A DNA stretch of 64,000 nucleotides from QHXW01 sp035297145 (GCA_035297145.1 DATGZN010000044.1:1-64000), one strand, 5' to 3'. Shown: positions 44,359-54,047, numbered from the stretch's first letter. The notes: generated from the letters alone by a model not told the origin. Made by a program: numbers and translations.

Positions 44359-45393
44359 GTGGCAACGTTGCGGAAGCTGTTGGTTCTCTCTATCTTCTTC
44401 GGCGCACTTGCTTGCGCCGCCGACTCCTCCCTCCTCAATCTGGTAATGCCGGACGCGCAGGTGCTGTGCGGTGCCAACGTGGAGCGAATCCTCGGCTCGC
44501 AGATTGGCAAGGAAATTGGCTCCCAAATCCAGGGCAAGTTCGGGGGATTGCAGCAAGCTATACAAAAAACAGGGTTTGACCCTACCAGAGACCTCAAAGA
44601 GGTACTCATCGCAGCCACCGGTAAAGGACAGAACGGGCCGGCTCTGGTTCTGGTTCGCGGGTCGTTCGATCCAGACAAGATCCGCGCCGCTATTGCCAGC
44701 ACGGGGCGGATGCCCGAAACCTACCAAGGCGTGCAAATTCTCGACAATCCGTCGCAGAGCAACGGCGCTTTCGCATTTCTGGATGGCACCATCGCCGTGG
44801 GTGGCGATCTCGATCAGGTTCAGGCGGCAATCCGGCGGCGGTCGCACCCGACGACGCTGGGTCCGCAACTTGCGGCTCGGGTCGCCGCCATCAGTGATCG
44901 CTACGATATTTGGGTAGTTTCCGCCGCCTCGCTAGGCAAGATAACGGAGGGCATTGCCAGCCCACAAATGAAGCAGGCAGGCGACCTGGTGAAGTCCATC
45001 GATCAGGTGAGTGGCGGCTTGAAGTTCAGCGAAAATCTGGACTTGGGTGTGGAACTGACGACGCACAATGCGAAGGAAGCGGAGAAGCTTCGGGATTCTG
45101 TGCAACTGCTCGTGAGTATGGCGGCCGCAAGCCAGAAGGACACCTCGGCAGTTGATCTGAATGCCCTGAAGCTGACCGCCGAAGCAAAGACGGTGCGCAT
45201 TGCGTTCACCGTCACGGGCGAGCAATTGAAGAAGACGTACGAACTTCAGATGGCCCGGATGCAGCACTCCATCGCCGATGCGGCGAAGCAGACCTCCGTC
45301 ACGGTGGCGAAACCCGTCGTGCAGGACACCGGCATCACGATTCAAACCTCGGAACGCGACATGGGTACCGTCGTCCTCTCATCTACAAAATAG
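44359..45393 (+). CDS. Exported hypothetical protein
   Basis: A 344-residue protein with a signal peptide (LLVLSIFFGALACAAD). No family recognised. The sequence alternates helical and beta segments, with two similar-looking halves around DPTRDLKEVLIAATGKGQN and GGLKFSENLDLGVEL, as in the acidobacterial DUF-like secreted proteins. GTG start with AAGGAG upstream. Confidence 0.7.
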   Translation: MATLRKLLVLSIFFGALACAADSSLLNLVMPDAQVLCGANVERILGSQIGKEIGSQIQGKFGGLQQAIQKTGFDPTRDLKEVLIAATGKGQNGPALVLVRGSFDPDKIRAAIASTGRMPETYQGVQILDNPSQSNGAFAFLDGTIAVGGDLDQVQAAIRRRSHPTTLGPQLAARVAAISDRYDIWVVSAASLGKITEGIASPQMKQAGDLVKSIDQVSGGLKFSENLDLGVELTTHNAKEAEKLRDSVQLLVSMAAASQKDTSAVDLNALKLTAEAKTVRIAFTVTGEQLKKTYELQMARMQHSIADAAKQTSVTVAKPVVQDTGITIQTSERDMGTVVLSSTK

Positions 45394-45433
45394 CGACGCG
45401 CGCCGGTCAGAACTGCGGCATAATAGCCAGTCG

Positions 45434-46399
45434 ATGTGCAAAACGATTGCAACAGGACTGGCTTTTTCTCTCATCGCTATGGCCGCAGTGAAAATTGAAA
45501 AAACAGATTACAAAGGGTGGCCGAACAGCTACCGCATTTCGAATGGCGACGTGGAGCTTGTCATCACGAGCGACATTGGGCCACGCATTATGCGGTACGC
45601 ATCCCCCGGCGGGCAAAACGTTTTCAAAGAGTTCACGGAGGGACTCGGAAAATCGGGGGAAGAAAAGTGGCAGCTTCGCGGCGGGCATCGCATCTGGTTT
45701 GCGCCTGAGGACGCCGTAAAGACCTATGCGCCGGATAACGGTCCCGTGCGCATTGCGATCAAGGGTGGTGTGCTCGAAGCGACCGAGCCCGTCGAACCAC
45801 TGACCGGGCTTGAGAAGCAGATCACGGTGAAGCTTGCGGCAACGGGCACCGGTGTGGAGGTACTGCACCGCATCCGCAACACCAACAAGACGGCTTTTGA
45901 GCTGGCGCCGTGGGCGCTCTCGATGATGGCGCAAGGCGGCGTGGGCATTCACGGATTTCCACCGCGCGGGACGCACCCGGAAATCCTGGCGCCGACGAAT
46001 CCGCTGGTGATGTTTGCCTTCACCGATCTCTCGGACAAGCGCTGGCAGTTCACCAAGAAATACTTGATTCTGCGGCAGGACTCCAACAATCACGGGCAGC
46101 CGCAGAAACTGGGAAGCTTCAACCAACACACGTGGTCGGCTTACCTGCTGGGCACGGACCTGTTCATCAAACACTGCGAAGCGGACCCAAAGAAAACGTA
46201 TCCGGACATGGGGGCATCGTTCGAAACATTTACCAACGCGGATTTCCTGGAACAGGAAACGCTGGGGCCGCTGACGAAACTCGAGCCGGGGGCTTCGGTC
46301 GAGCACATCGAGCGCTGGACGCTGCACAGAAATGTGCAAATCCGCGAATGGACCGACGCCGAACTGGATCGCGTGCTGTTGCCGCTGGTAAAGCAGTAG
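45434..46399 (+). CDS. Secreted DUF4380-like beta-sandwich protein
   Basis: A 321-residue protein with an N-terminal signal (TIATGLAFSLIAMAA). The body resembles DUF4380 galactose-mutarotase-like sandwich proteins (NGDVELVITSDIGPRIMRY, GGHRIWFAPED). No catalytic assignment. ATG 45434 chosen over an in-frame extension. Confidence 0.78.
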   Translation: MCKTIATGLAFSLIAMAAVKIEKTDYKGWPNSYRISNGDVELVITSDIGPRIMRYASPGGQNVFKEFTEGLGKSGEEKWQLRGGHRIWFAPEDAVKTYAPDNGPVRIAIKGGVLEATEPVEPLTGLEKQITVKLAATGTGVEVLHRIRNTNKTAFELAPWALSMMAQGGVGIHGFPPRGTHPEILAPTNPLVMFAFTDLSDKRWQFTKKYLILRQDSNNHGQPQKLGSFNQHTWSAYLLGTDLFIKHCEADPKKTYPDMGASFETFTNADFLEQETLGPLTKLEPGASVEHIERWTLHRNVQIREWTDAELDRVLLPLVKQ

Positions 46400-46414
46400 T
46401 CGCTGCTCAGACGC

Positions 46415-46438
46415 AGGACAGGCAGGAATGCCTGTCCT
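46415..46438. repeat. Palindrome aggacaggc/gcctgtcct
   Basis: A 9-bp perfect inverted repeat with a 6-nt loop, lying 16 nt after the DUF4380-like gene and 7 nt before the stop of the convergent ICMT-like gene. May act as a bidirectional terminator stem or be a copy of a dispersed repeat. Confidence 0.6.
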
Positions 46439-46444
46439 ACCCGG

Positions 46445-46993
46445 CTAGTGGCCCTGCTGCGACGTATACCGGCGAATCCGCGGGATCCACCGAGGTACCC
46501 GTTCCGCATACTGCAGATAGACAGTACCCCACTTTTTCACCATCTGCGGTTCTTCGTAAAGGATCACGAATATGTGCACCATCAGCGCGACCACCGACGC
46601 ATATCCCAACACTCTCCAAGACTTGAAGAAAAGACTCTCACCCAATAAGACCAGTATCAAACTGAAGTACATCGGATGCCTCAGGAACCCGTAAATCCCA
46701 CGCGCCACAGGCAAGGGAGGGCCGAAAGAAAGGCCGATAACGGCAAAATCCCACGTGCACCAGAGATAGCCAAACGCACCGGCGCCAATCAGAATCGCCC
46801 CGGCCACAGTGAAGGGAGCAAGTTCTGTAAGGGATCTTCCGGGGTGCGCTGACAGGATGGAGTAGGGACTCCATGCAACGACGATGAAGCCAACTATCAG
46901 CCGGAATGTCAGCAGGGCGAACAGGATTCGGAGCTTGGAATATCGGGTCACCCTCTCCACCATCACAAAGAACCTCTTGAATTCTTCACTCAC
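46445..46993 (-). CDS. ICMT/PEMT-like membrane methyltransferase
   Basis: A 182-residue protein with four to five helices. GIYGFLRHPMYFSLIL and the C-terminal YEEPQMVKKWGTVYLQY are the signature of isoprenylcysteine/phospholipid methyltransferase-like proteins. Substrate unknown. Overlaps the GH27 stop by 8 nt, so the two are probably co-transcribed. Confidence 0.87.
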   Translation of the reverse strand: MSEEFKRFFVMVERVTRYSKLRILFALLTFRLIVGFIVVAWSPYSILSAHPGRSLTELAPFTVAGAILIGAGAFGYLWCTWDFAVIGLSFGPPLPVARGIYGFLRHPMYFSLILVLLGESLFFKSWRVLGYASVVALMVHIFVILYEEPQMVKKWGTVYLQYAERVPRWIPRIRRYTSQQGH

Positions 46994-48353
46994 TCACGCG
47001 GTACAGTACGCAGGCATGCGGCTGCAAGGTGAGCTTGAGAGAAGTCGCCGGCCTCAGGTCCTTGTGCTCCCAAAGGTCGCGCAGTACGTACCCTTTGCTG
47101 AGCGACAAGCCGACTTCGTTCCACTCCAGCGCAATGTTCTCCACGCCGTCTCCTCGATTGAAAATGGCCAAGTAATGGCCTTTGTCATTTGGGGGACTGG
47201 CTGTCCAGATCACGGTGCCGTTGGTGGTTATCAGAGGCCGATTGCCGGTTGAGTGCTGGTTCACGGCAATCACCTCCGCGTTGGTCAGCAGCGACATTGT
47301 CCATTCATCGTTGTGCGGCAGGTCGCCACCGATCATCAGCGGCGACCGCATAATGGACCAGAAAGTGAGCAGCGCGCGCTGCTCGTCATGAGAGAAACGG
47401 GTCTGGCGTGGGGCGCCCAGCCCCGGCCGGGGACCGATGTATCCGATGGGGAGCATATCGGCGTCCGGCCAGTGGCCCGGTCCGATGTAGGGCGCCCAAG
47501 CGGCGGCGGTCGCGAACTGGCCGTGCAGCGTCTGCGCCCAGCTCGGGTCGGCGGCAGGCGTCCAGAAATCCCAAAGATCGTCGGAGATCCGCCACATTTG
47601 CGCGTATTGGCGCACGTCCTCGGCGACGGCGAGTGACGTGGGCCCGGGTGACAGGCTGAGGACGATCGGGCGGCCGGTCTTCTTCAGCGCGGCGCTGATC
47701 ATGTGAATCTCATCGGCTTTGTACGGACGGCTCGAAATGCAGTCTACCTTGATAAAATCGAGATCCCAATACCCGTAGAGCCTCGCAAGCGAATCGTAAT
47801 AGGCCTGTCCTGCCGCGTTTGCCTTGACGCCATAGTTGTCGGGATTCCACGCGCACGTATCCGATTTGTCGGCGGCATCGGCCGCGTGATACGGAGAGCC
47901 GGCAATGGGGAGGTTCTTCACCACTGCCTCGCGCGGAATGCCCCGAATAATGTGGATGCCGAACTTCAGGCCGAGCGAATGCACATGATCGGCGAGGGGC
48001 TTGAAACCCGCACGGTTTGCGGCTGAGGGGAAGCGGTTCAACGCGGGCACGAAGCGACTTTCCGGATCGAGGGCAAATTGCCACGCGGGCTTTCCGCCGC
48101 TTTCCGGGTTCTGCAAATACCAGCCTTCATCCACCACGGCATACTGCCAGCCGAATGGCTTGAGGTGCTTCGCCATCCAATCGGCATTAGCTTTGAACTC
48201 TGCTTCGGTGATGGTCAAGCCGTAGGCATCCCAACTGTTCCAGCCCATGGGGGGCGTTGGGGCGAGTTGGCCGGCGAACGCCGTCTCCTGGGCTGAGAGC
48301 GGCAGGAGACTCGCTGTGAGCAGGATGATTGCTGCGAAAATTGCGCGTCGCAT
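46986..48353 (-). CDS. Secreted GH27-family alpha-galactosidase
   Basis: A 455-residue glycoside hydrolase with signal peptide (FAAIILLTASLLPLSAQ). TPPMGWNSWDAYG starts the family; DLDFIKVDCIS holds the nucleophile Asp and WRISDDLWD the acid/base Asp. Cleaves terminal alpha-galactosides. GGAGG stands 11 nt before ATG 48353. Confidence 0.94.
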   Translation of the reverse strand: MRRAIFAAIILLTASLLPLSAQETAFAGQLAPTPPMGWNSWDAYGLTITEAEFKANADWMAKHLKPFGWQYAVVDEGWYLQNPESGGKPAWQFALDPESRFVPALNRFPSAANRAGFKPLADHVHSLGLKFGIHIIRGIPREAVVKNLPIAGSPYHAADAADKSDTCAWNPDNYGVKANAAGQAYYDSLARLYGYWDLDFIKVDCISSRPYKADEIHMISAALKKTGRPIVLSLSPGPTSLAVAEDVRQYAQMWRISDDLWDFWTPAADPSWAQTLHGQFATAAAWAPYIGPGHWPDADMLPIGYIGPRPGLGAPRQTRFSHDEQRALLTFWSIMRSPLMIGGDLPHNDEWTMSLLTNAEVIAVNQHSTGNRPLITTNGTVIWTASPPNDKGHYLAIFNRGDGVENIALEWNEVGLSLSKGYVLRDLWEHKDLRPATSLKLTLQPHACVLYRVSE

Positions 48354-48426
48354 GGGAAGTGGTTCCTCCAATCCAAACAATCATCTTACGCGGCCTGTCA
48401 CAAGTGAGTTCGTATAGCGTGACGCA

Positions 48427-48451
48427 ACCGCTCCCTTTGGTCACGGCTCAG
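48427..48451. repeat. Single copy of the accgctcc... repeat arm
   Basis: The 25-mer beginning accgctccctttggtcacgg matches the arms of the inverted repeat at 20826-20891 with only two or three changes. No partner arm is next to it. Confidence 0.75.
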
Positions 48452-48473
48452 TCTGAGGAAGCTGTCGATCTCG

Positions 48474-49313
48474 TCATCCCATTTGTTCCTGATACAACCC
48501 AATCAGATTGCCGGCGGGGTCGCGGAAGGCGGCGATGGTGCTGGTGCTGCCGGGCGAATCGGGATGCGGAGAGTCGACAATTTCGGCGGCTTGGGCCTGC
48601 GCGCGAGCGATGATACCTTGTATGTCATTGACCCAGACGTAAGGCAGAATGCCGGGATCGCGCGAGGCGGGGCGGCCGGTGACCCAGGCGCCACTCACGT
48701 TTCCCGCGGCGTCATCGAAGCTGGGACGCGCGCTATCGCGATGGCGGATGTTCCAGCCGAATACGTTCTCGTAAAATGCAGCGGACTGATGGACGTCGAT
48801 GGCGGGAATCTCGAGATAACAGATGCGCGGCTGGGGAAGCAGATGAAAACGGTGTTTGCAACGGCCGAGGGTGGCGCCGAAGTCTTCGGGATTGACGTCG
48901 CGGGCGTGACGTGAGAAGAGCCAATGGTGGCCGTCGAGGTCCGCGGCTGCGTACTGCAACTCGCCGTAAACGGTTTCGTGGAGATCCTCGAGGAGTTTGG
49001 CGCCGGCGGCTTTGGTCCTTTGGAAATGCGCGTCGACGTCTTCGAGAAACACGGTCAGGCTCTGCGTGCCGTAGCCGAGTTGCGATGGGCTCGCTTCGCC
49101 TGCTTCCGCTTGTTTGAGCATGATCCATGCGGTGCCGATCTGCATCTGCGCGCCACTGATGGGCTCGCCGTAGCGGTAACATTCCGTGAAGCCAAACGTC
49201 CTGGTGAGCCATGCTATGGCATCGGGAAGATTCTGATACATTACGTGCGGCAGCACTGTATCGGGTGGAACGGAACGGTTCGAGATCACGGCAATACCTC
49301 GGGATGAGTTCAT
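48474..49313 (-). CDS. Two-domain glyoxalase/bleomycin-resistance (VOC) protein
   Basis: A 279-residue protein with two tandem VOC modules (YQNLPDAIAWLTRTFGFTEC and CYLEIPAIDVHQSAAFYENV). His and Glu metal ligands appear in both. A dioxygenase, isomerase or antibiotic-binding role is possible. It is upstream of, and on the same strand as, GH27. Confidence 0.87.
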   Translation of the reverse strand: MNSSRGIAVISNRSVPPDTVLPHVMYQNLPDAIAWLTRTFGFTECYRYGEPISGAQMQIGTAWIMLKQAEAGEASPSQLGYGTQSLTVFLEDVDAHFQRTKAAGAKLLEDLHETVYGELQYAAADLDGHHWLFSRHARDVNPEDFGATLGRCKHRFHLLPQPRICYLEIPAIDVHQSAAFYENVFGWNIRHRDSARPSFDDAAGNVSGAWVTGRPASRDPGILPYVWVNDIQGIIARAQAQAAEIVDSPHPDSPGSTSTIAAFRDPAGNLIGLYQEQMG

Positions 49314-49351
49314 GATAGTGCAATGCGGCGGCGCTGTATTGTAGAAAAGCG

Positions 49352-50167
49352 TCAGGCGTGGGAGACGGGCACGTGGTTATGTTCGGCGGGGGAACGCGGG
49401 CGATATGCGGCCGGTGTCAGGCCGGTGAGGTCGCGAAAATCGTGGATGAAGTGGGACTGATCGGCATAGCCGTGACGGGCGGCGATGTCGCACCAATCGA
49501 TTGGGCCGGGATCGTTGATAGATCCGAGGACCCGTTGCAGGCGGCGAACGCGCGCAAAGCGCTTCGGCGATAAACCTACTTGCTTCCGAAAGCGGCGGAC
49601 GAAGGTCTTGGGCAGCAGGCCCAGGCGCGAGGTCACCTCGGAAACAGCCAGGCCGCGCTCAAAGGCGGAAGCAGCGAAGGGGATTGCGGGGTCGGGGTCT
49701 CGCTGGTTTACGAGATGCTCAAGGAGGACGGTTTCGAGGATGCGCAGCATGGCTTCGGGTGATCGCGCATCGAGCAGGCGTTCCCGAAGCACGCGGCCGT
49801 CGCGGCCCCAGAGTTGGTCGAGCTCAACCAGTTGATTGTGAGCTTCGCTAACCGGCGCCCGGAAGAAGGCGGAAGCGCCACCGAGCTTGAAGTCGGCCGT
49901 CACAAGACAGCGCTGCTCTCGAGTGTCGATCACGGTGGCTTCGGAAGCAGGGCCTCCCAGCACGGCGCCATGTGTGCGATGAATGGTGGCGGAATCCAGC
50001 CCGTAGTAGGTGCGGAATTCATCCTCGTAGAGATCCACCATCAGGTGCACCCTGCCGCCGGGAAGAATGCGCTCCTTCGCGTCCGGAATTTCACCCTCGT
50101 GGTAATGCAGAGACGCGACGAAAGGGGACAGAGCCAGGGAGCGCGGGCGCAATGCCACGGTGGGCAT
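49352..50167 (-). CDS. AraC-family regulator
   Basis: A 271-residue protein. N-terminal cupin-like part; C-terminal double helix-turn-helix with FVRRFRKQVGLSPKRFARVRRLQ and HGYADQSHFIHDFRDLTGLTP. Divergent from the ArsR gene; the 80-nt gap carries the ArsR promoter. Confidence 0.92.
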   Translation of the reverse strand: MPTVALRPRSLALSPFVASLHYHEGEIPDAKERILPGGRVHLMVDLYEDEFRTYYGLDSATIHRTHGAVLGGPASEATVIDTREQRCLVTADFKLGGASAFFRAPVSEAHNQLVELDQLWGRDGRVLRERLLDARSPEAMLRILETVLLEHLVNQRDPDPAIPFAASAFERGLAVSEVTSRLGLLPKTFVRRFRKQVGLSPKRFARVRRLQRVLGSINDPGPIDWCDIAARHGYADQSHFIHDFRDLTGLTPAAYRPRSPAEHNHVPVSHA

Positions 50168-50206
50168 GATGGTTTAGATTAACAGTTCGGAACGGTAATT
50201 ATTCAA

Positions 50207-50236
50207 TTGACATGCAACCATACGGTTGCATATAAT
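50207..50236 (+). promoter_or_regulatory. Sigma-70 promoter with operator palindrome in the spacer
   Basis: TTGACA at 50207-50212 and TATAAT at 50231-50236 are consensus with 18 nt between. The spacer carries the perfect 8-bp inverted repeat atgcaacc/ggttgcat (50212-50219 and 50224-50231). A bound ArsR-type dimer would block RNA polymerase. The predicted transcript starts about 5 nt before the ATG, giving an almost leaderless message. Confidence 0.88.
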
Positions 50237-50247
50237 CCAGGCGTGCG

Positions 50248-50577
50248 ATGGCGACAGACGCGGACAAGTTGTTCAAGGCTCTGGCCGATCCAAGCCGCAG
50301 AAAACTGCTCGACATGCTATACGCAAGCAATGGGCAGACGCTGGGCCGGCTTGCGGAGCGCCTGGAAATGACGCGGCAAGCGGTTACGAAGCATCTGACG
50401 GTGCTGGAAGACGCCAATCTGGTGGCGACGGTGTGGCGGGGACGCGAGAAGCTGCACTATCTGAACCCGGTGCCGATCAGCGAAATCTACGAGCGGTGGA
50501 TCGGCAAGTTCGAACGCCAACGGCTGCGCGCATTGCACGATCTCAAAAAAGCTTTAGAGGGAAACGAGCATGAATAA
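50248..50577 (+). CDS. ArsR-family transcriptional repressor
   Basis: A 109-residue winged-helix protein: LFKALADPSRRKLLDML and GRLAERLEMTRQAVTKHLTVLEDANL. No metal-binding Cys motif, consistent with the ArsR subgroup paired with AHSA1/SRPBCC proteins. The operator lies in its own promoter, so autorepression is likely. Overlaps the next gene by 8 nt. Confidence 0.93.
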   Translation: MATDADKLFKALADPSRRKLLDMLYASNGQTLGRLAERLEMTRQAVTKHLTVLEDANLVATVWRGREKLHYLNPVPISEIYERWIGKFERQRLRALHDLKKALEGNEHE

Positions 50578-51037
50578 ACCGAAGTTCGTCTATGTGACCT
50601 ACATCAACACCACGCCAGAGAAGGTCTGGAATGCACTGGTGGATGGCGAGATGACAAAGCAGTATTGGTGGCGGCATCGGAACGCGTCTGATTGGAAGGC
50701 CGGCTCGACGTGGAGGCACGAGGACTACGACGATCCCAAGACGGTTGACGTTGTGGGCAAGGTGGTGGAATCCAAACCGCCGCGGCGGCTGGTGCTGACG
50801 TGGGCATCGCCCGCTGACGCGGAAAACGAGGCCAAGCATTCGCGAGTGACGTTCGAGATCGAGCCATACATGGAGACCGTGCGCCTGACGGTGACGCACG
50901 ATGAGCTCGAGCCGGATTCCGCGATGCTGCGCGGCATTACGGAAGGGTGGCCGAAGGTGCTGGCGAGCTTGAAGACCTTACTCGAAACCGGTAAGCCGAT
51001 GGCGATGGCAACCGAGCGGCCATCCAGAGCGAAGTGA
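50570..51037 (+). CDS. SRPBCC/AHSA1-family protein
   Basis: A 155-residue START-like fold protein (VYVTYINTTPEKVWNALVDGEMTKQYWW, LVLTWASPADAENE). Binds a hydrophobic ligand. Translationally coupled to the ArsR gene, a very common pair in which the repressor and this protein form a small stress cassette. Confidence 0.92.
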   Translation: MNKPKFVYVTYINTTPEKVWNALVDGEMTKQYWWRHRNASDWKAGSTWRHEDYDDPKTVDVVGKVVESKPPRRLVLTWASPADAENEAKHSRVTFEIEPYMETVRLTVTHDELEPDSAMLRGITEGWPKVLASLKTLLETGKPMAMATERPSRAK

Positions 51038-51093
51038 CGGGCAGATGCCCCGAAAGCGGACCACCCTCTGAACTGCTACAGTAGCGGTTCCGC

Positions 51094-52188
51094 ATGAGTG
51101 CGCGGTTGCTGTCAAATCTCGCCATCGTTCCGCTGTGGCTGGTAGCGGTTTCCGCGGGCCGGGCGGCTGACTGGCAGATCGGGCCATTCATTCGCCCGCC
51201 TGACGCCCGTCCCGTCATCGCGCCGAACAAGGATTCGCTCTTCCGCGACCCGGTGAGTGGAAAGCTGGTCCATTGGGAAGCACTGCACACATTTAATCCG
51301 GCGGCGATCGTGCGCCAGGGCAAAGTCTCGATCCTCTACCGGGCGGAGGATGACACAGGCGAGATGCAGATCGGAATGCACACTTCGCGCCTGGGCCTCG
51401 CCGAAAGCGACGATGGCATCCACTTCATCCGCCACGCGGAGCCAGTCCTCTATCCCGATAACGATTCACAGAAAGAGCGCGAGTGGCCCGGCGGCTGCGA
51501 AGACCTGCGCATCGTGGAAAGCGAAGACGGTACGTACGTCCTGACCTATACACAGTGGAACCGCAAAACAACCGACGCCGCGATTGCCACATCCAGGGAC
51601 CTCATTCACTGGACCAAGCATGGCCCGGCGCTGGGAACGGAAGGCAAGTACGCGGCGCGATCGTACAAATCGGCAGGCATTGTGACGCGTGTGGAGAACG
51701 GCCGCCTGATCGCCGCCAGGATCGGCGGGAAATACTGGATGTACTGGGGCGAAGGAGTGGTCCGCGTGGCTACTTCAGATGACCTCATCCACTGGGAGCC
51801 GGTTGAGGACGCGCATGGCGAGCCGGTCGCCGTTCTAGCCAAGCGTGCCGGGCGCTTCGATAGCTCCTTCCCGGAAACCGGCCCGCCGCCGGTGCTGACG
51901 GCCAAAGGTATCGTAGTGCTCTACAACGGTAAAAACGCTCCAGACAATGGCGATCCGTCGATCGGGCCGAACGCCTACGCGGCCGGCGAGGCACTATTCG
52001 CGGCGGACAACCCCGCGAAACTTCTCGCGCGCACCGATGAGCCCATGTTCAAGCCGGAACTGCCGTTCGAAAAGACAGGGCAGTACGCCGCCGGGACCAC
52101 CTTCGCGGAGGGACTGGTCTGGTTCCGGAGTCGATGGCTCCTGTATTACGGCTGTGCGGATTCGATGGTGGGAGCCGCCATCATGTAA
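51094..52188 (+). CDS. Secreted GH130-like glycosidase/phosphorylase
   Basis: A 364-residue five-bladed propeller with signal peptide (AIVPLWLVAVSAGRAAD). WPGGCEDLRIVE and LYNGKNAPD are characteristic of GH130. GH130 acts on beta-1,2- or beta-1,4-mannosides by phosphorolysis or hydrolysis; an exported one suggests hydrolysis. Confidence 0.8.
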   Translation: MSARLLSNLAIVPLWLVAVSAGRAADWQIGPFIRPPDARPVIAPNKDSLFRDPVSGKLVHWEALHTFNPAAIVRQGKVSILYRAEDDTGEMQIGMHTSRLGLAESDDGIHFIRHAEPVLYPDNDSQKEREWPGGCEDLRIVESEDGTYVLTYTQWNRKTTDAAIATSRDLIHWTKHGPALGTEGKYAARSYKSAGIVTRVENGRLIAARIGGKYWMYWGEGVVRVATSDDLIHWEPVEDAHGEPVAVLAKRAGRFDSSFPETGPPPVLTAKGIVVLYNGKNAPDNGDPSIGPNAYAAGEALFAADNPAKLLARTDEPMFKPELPFEKTGQYAAGTTFAEGLVWFRSRWLLYYGCADSMVGAAIM

Positions 52189-52292
52189 CCTCGGCTCTAA
52201 CGCTCGCGTCTTAGGGATTTTTCCCGACGCCCACCAGACCAACTTCCTGTCGCGGGCCCGGTATTATGACAATAGGGTAATTGGGGCGCCAC

Positions 52293-54047
52293 ATGCGAAT
52301 CATCGGGATCAGTGGGCTCGGGAACGCGATGCGATTCAAACAGGCGTACTGGCCCGGATTGGACGCTCGGGAGTATCGGATCTCTCAAGGTCACGATTCC
52401 GCCGCGGCCTTGGTCGTGGATGGCGAAATCGTAGCGGCTGCCGCAGAGGAACGTTTCTCCCTGCAGAAGCATACCGGCGATTTTCCCGTACACGCAATTA
52501 ACTATTGCCTTTCCACGGCTGGCATTTCGATCGAAGAGGTCGACGAGATCGCGCATTGCTTCGATTACTCCCCGTATGAGCAGCTCTATACGCTCGATCC
52601 GATCACGCACGAGCTGTATCGTGAAGTTTTCTCGAGGCAGGTTCTGCTCGGCCAGGTGAAGCGTCATTTTCCCAGCTTTCCGGCGGACCACGTCCATAAC
52701 GTGAACCATCACTTGGCACACGCTGCCAGCGCTTATTTCACTTCCGGCTGGAAGGACTGCTTGACGGTCATCATCGACGCCATGGGCGAAGTCCAGAGCG
52801 TCACCGTCTACGACGCGAACAGCGGCAAATTGCAAAAGCTTCGCGAGGTCTCGGCGAACGACTCCATCGGGATCCTCTATTCCCTGGTTACCCTGCACCT
52901 GGGCTTCGATTTCAATGCCGATGAATACAAGATCATGGGACTGGCGCCGTACGGAAATCCCGAACGCTTCCGTCATTTTTTCGACGAGGTGGTCGAGTTG
53001 CATCCCAACGGATCCATCCGCATCCCCATTCTGCACTCCAACCGTTCCCGCGAGGAGCGCGAAAACTATCTGGTCACGCGGAACTACCTCTCCGTGAACT
53101 TGATCCCCGAGAGGCGGCCGGATGAGCCGATTACCGACGCGCATCGCGACGTCGCGGCCGCTTTGCAACAGTGCCTCAACCGCGCCGTCCTGCATATCTG
53201 TAAGCACTTTGGCGAAACCACTGGTGTGCGCCGTTTGGCTTTGGCCGGCGGCGTTGCCCTCAATTGCACCGCCAACGGCATTCTGATGCGATCCGGTGCG
53301 TTCGACGAAATCTACATACAACCTGCCGCGGGAGATGACGGGGCAGCGTTGGGCGCGGCCTTGCATCGCGCGGCACTGAACGGGGGCATCCTCAACCGCC
53401 GGATGCCGGTGCCATTCCTGGGGCCTGTCTATTCCATGGACTGCATCGAAGCTGCCTTGCCGGAGTTCGCGGACAAGATCCAGGTGACTCGATTCTCCAG
53501 CTTGGCGGAAACCTGCGCGGAAGCAGCCCGCCTGATCGCAGAGGGCCGGGTGCTGGCCTGGTATCGCGGCAGAATGGAGTTCGGCCCGCGCGCGCTGGGG
53601 AACCGCAGTATTCTGGCGGACCCGGGACATCCGGAAATGCGTGACCGCATCAACGCCATGGTGAAGAAGCGCGAAGCTTTCCGGCCATTCGCGCCGGCGG
53701 TGTCGCTGGAGCAGGTGCACAAATGGTTTGATGTGACCCCATTGACCGATCTGCCGTACATGATCGCAACCGTCAACGTTCGCGAAGAGCATCGCGCCCT
53801 GCTTCCCGCGATCACGCATGTGGATGGCTCTGCCCGAGTGCAGACAGTCTCCGCAGCCAACAATCCGGAATTCCACACGTTGCTGCAGGCGGTTGGCAAA
53901 ACTACGGGCAGGGAGATGGTGCTCAACACCAGCTTCAACGTAAAGGGCCAACCGATCGTCAACAACCCGCGCGAAGCCATCGCCACGTTCCTTGGAACAG
54001 GGATCGAATTCTTATTTATGGAGAATACGTTGGTTGCCCGCCGCTAA
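52293..54047 (+). CDS. NodU/CmcH-type carbamoyltransferase
   Basis: A 584-residue enzyme. MRIIGISGLG, QGHDSAAALVVDGEIVAAAAEERFS and HHLAHAASAY give the N-terminal ASKHA domain; ALAGGVALNCTANGILM and GRMEFGPRALGNRSILADP give the YrdC-like/CTD domain. Transfers carbamoyl to a sugar or natural product. ATG 52293 preferred over a TTG at 52281. The downstream YdcF gene overlaps its end. Confidence 0.95.
   Translation: MRIIGISGLGNAMRFKQAYWPGLDAREYRISQGHDSAAALVVDGEIVAAAAEERFSLQKHTGDFPVHAINYCLSTAGISIEEVDEIAHCFDYSPYEQLYTLDPITHELYREVFSRQVLLGQVKRHFPSFPADHVHNVNHHLAHAASAYFTSGWKDCLTVIIDAMGEVQSVTVYDANSGKLQKLREVSANDSIGILYSLVTLHLGFDFNADEYKIMGLAPYGNPERFRHFFDEVVELHPNGSIRIPILHSNRSREERENYLVTRNYLSVNLIPERRPDEPITDAHRDVAAALQQCLNRAVLHICKHFGETTGVRRLALAGGVALNCTANGILMRSGAFDEIYIQPAAGDDGAALGAALHRAALNGGILNRRMPVPFLGPVYSMDCIEAALPEFADKIQVTRFSSLAETCAEAARLIAEGRVLAWYRGRMEFGPRALGNRSILADPGHPEMRDRINAMVKKREAFRPFAPAVSLEQVHKWFDVTPLTDLPYMIATVNVREEHRALLPAITHVDGSARVQTVSAANNPEFHTLLQAVGKTTGREMVLNTSFNVKGQPIVNNPREAIATFLGTGIEFLFMENTLVARR

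Noticed and set aside
52197..53951. A 584-codon open frame on the minus strand
   Set aside because: Runs antisense through the whole carbamoyltransferase gene, has no recognisable domain and low-complexity composition caused by the GC-rich codons of the real gene.
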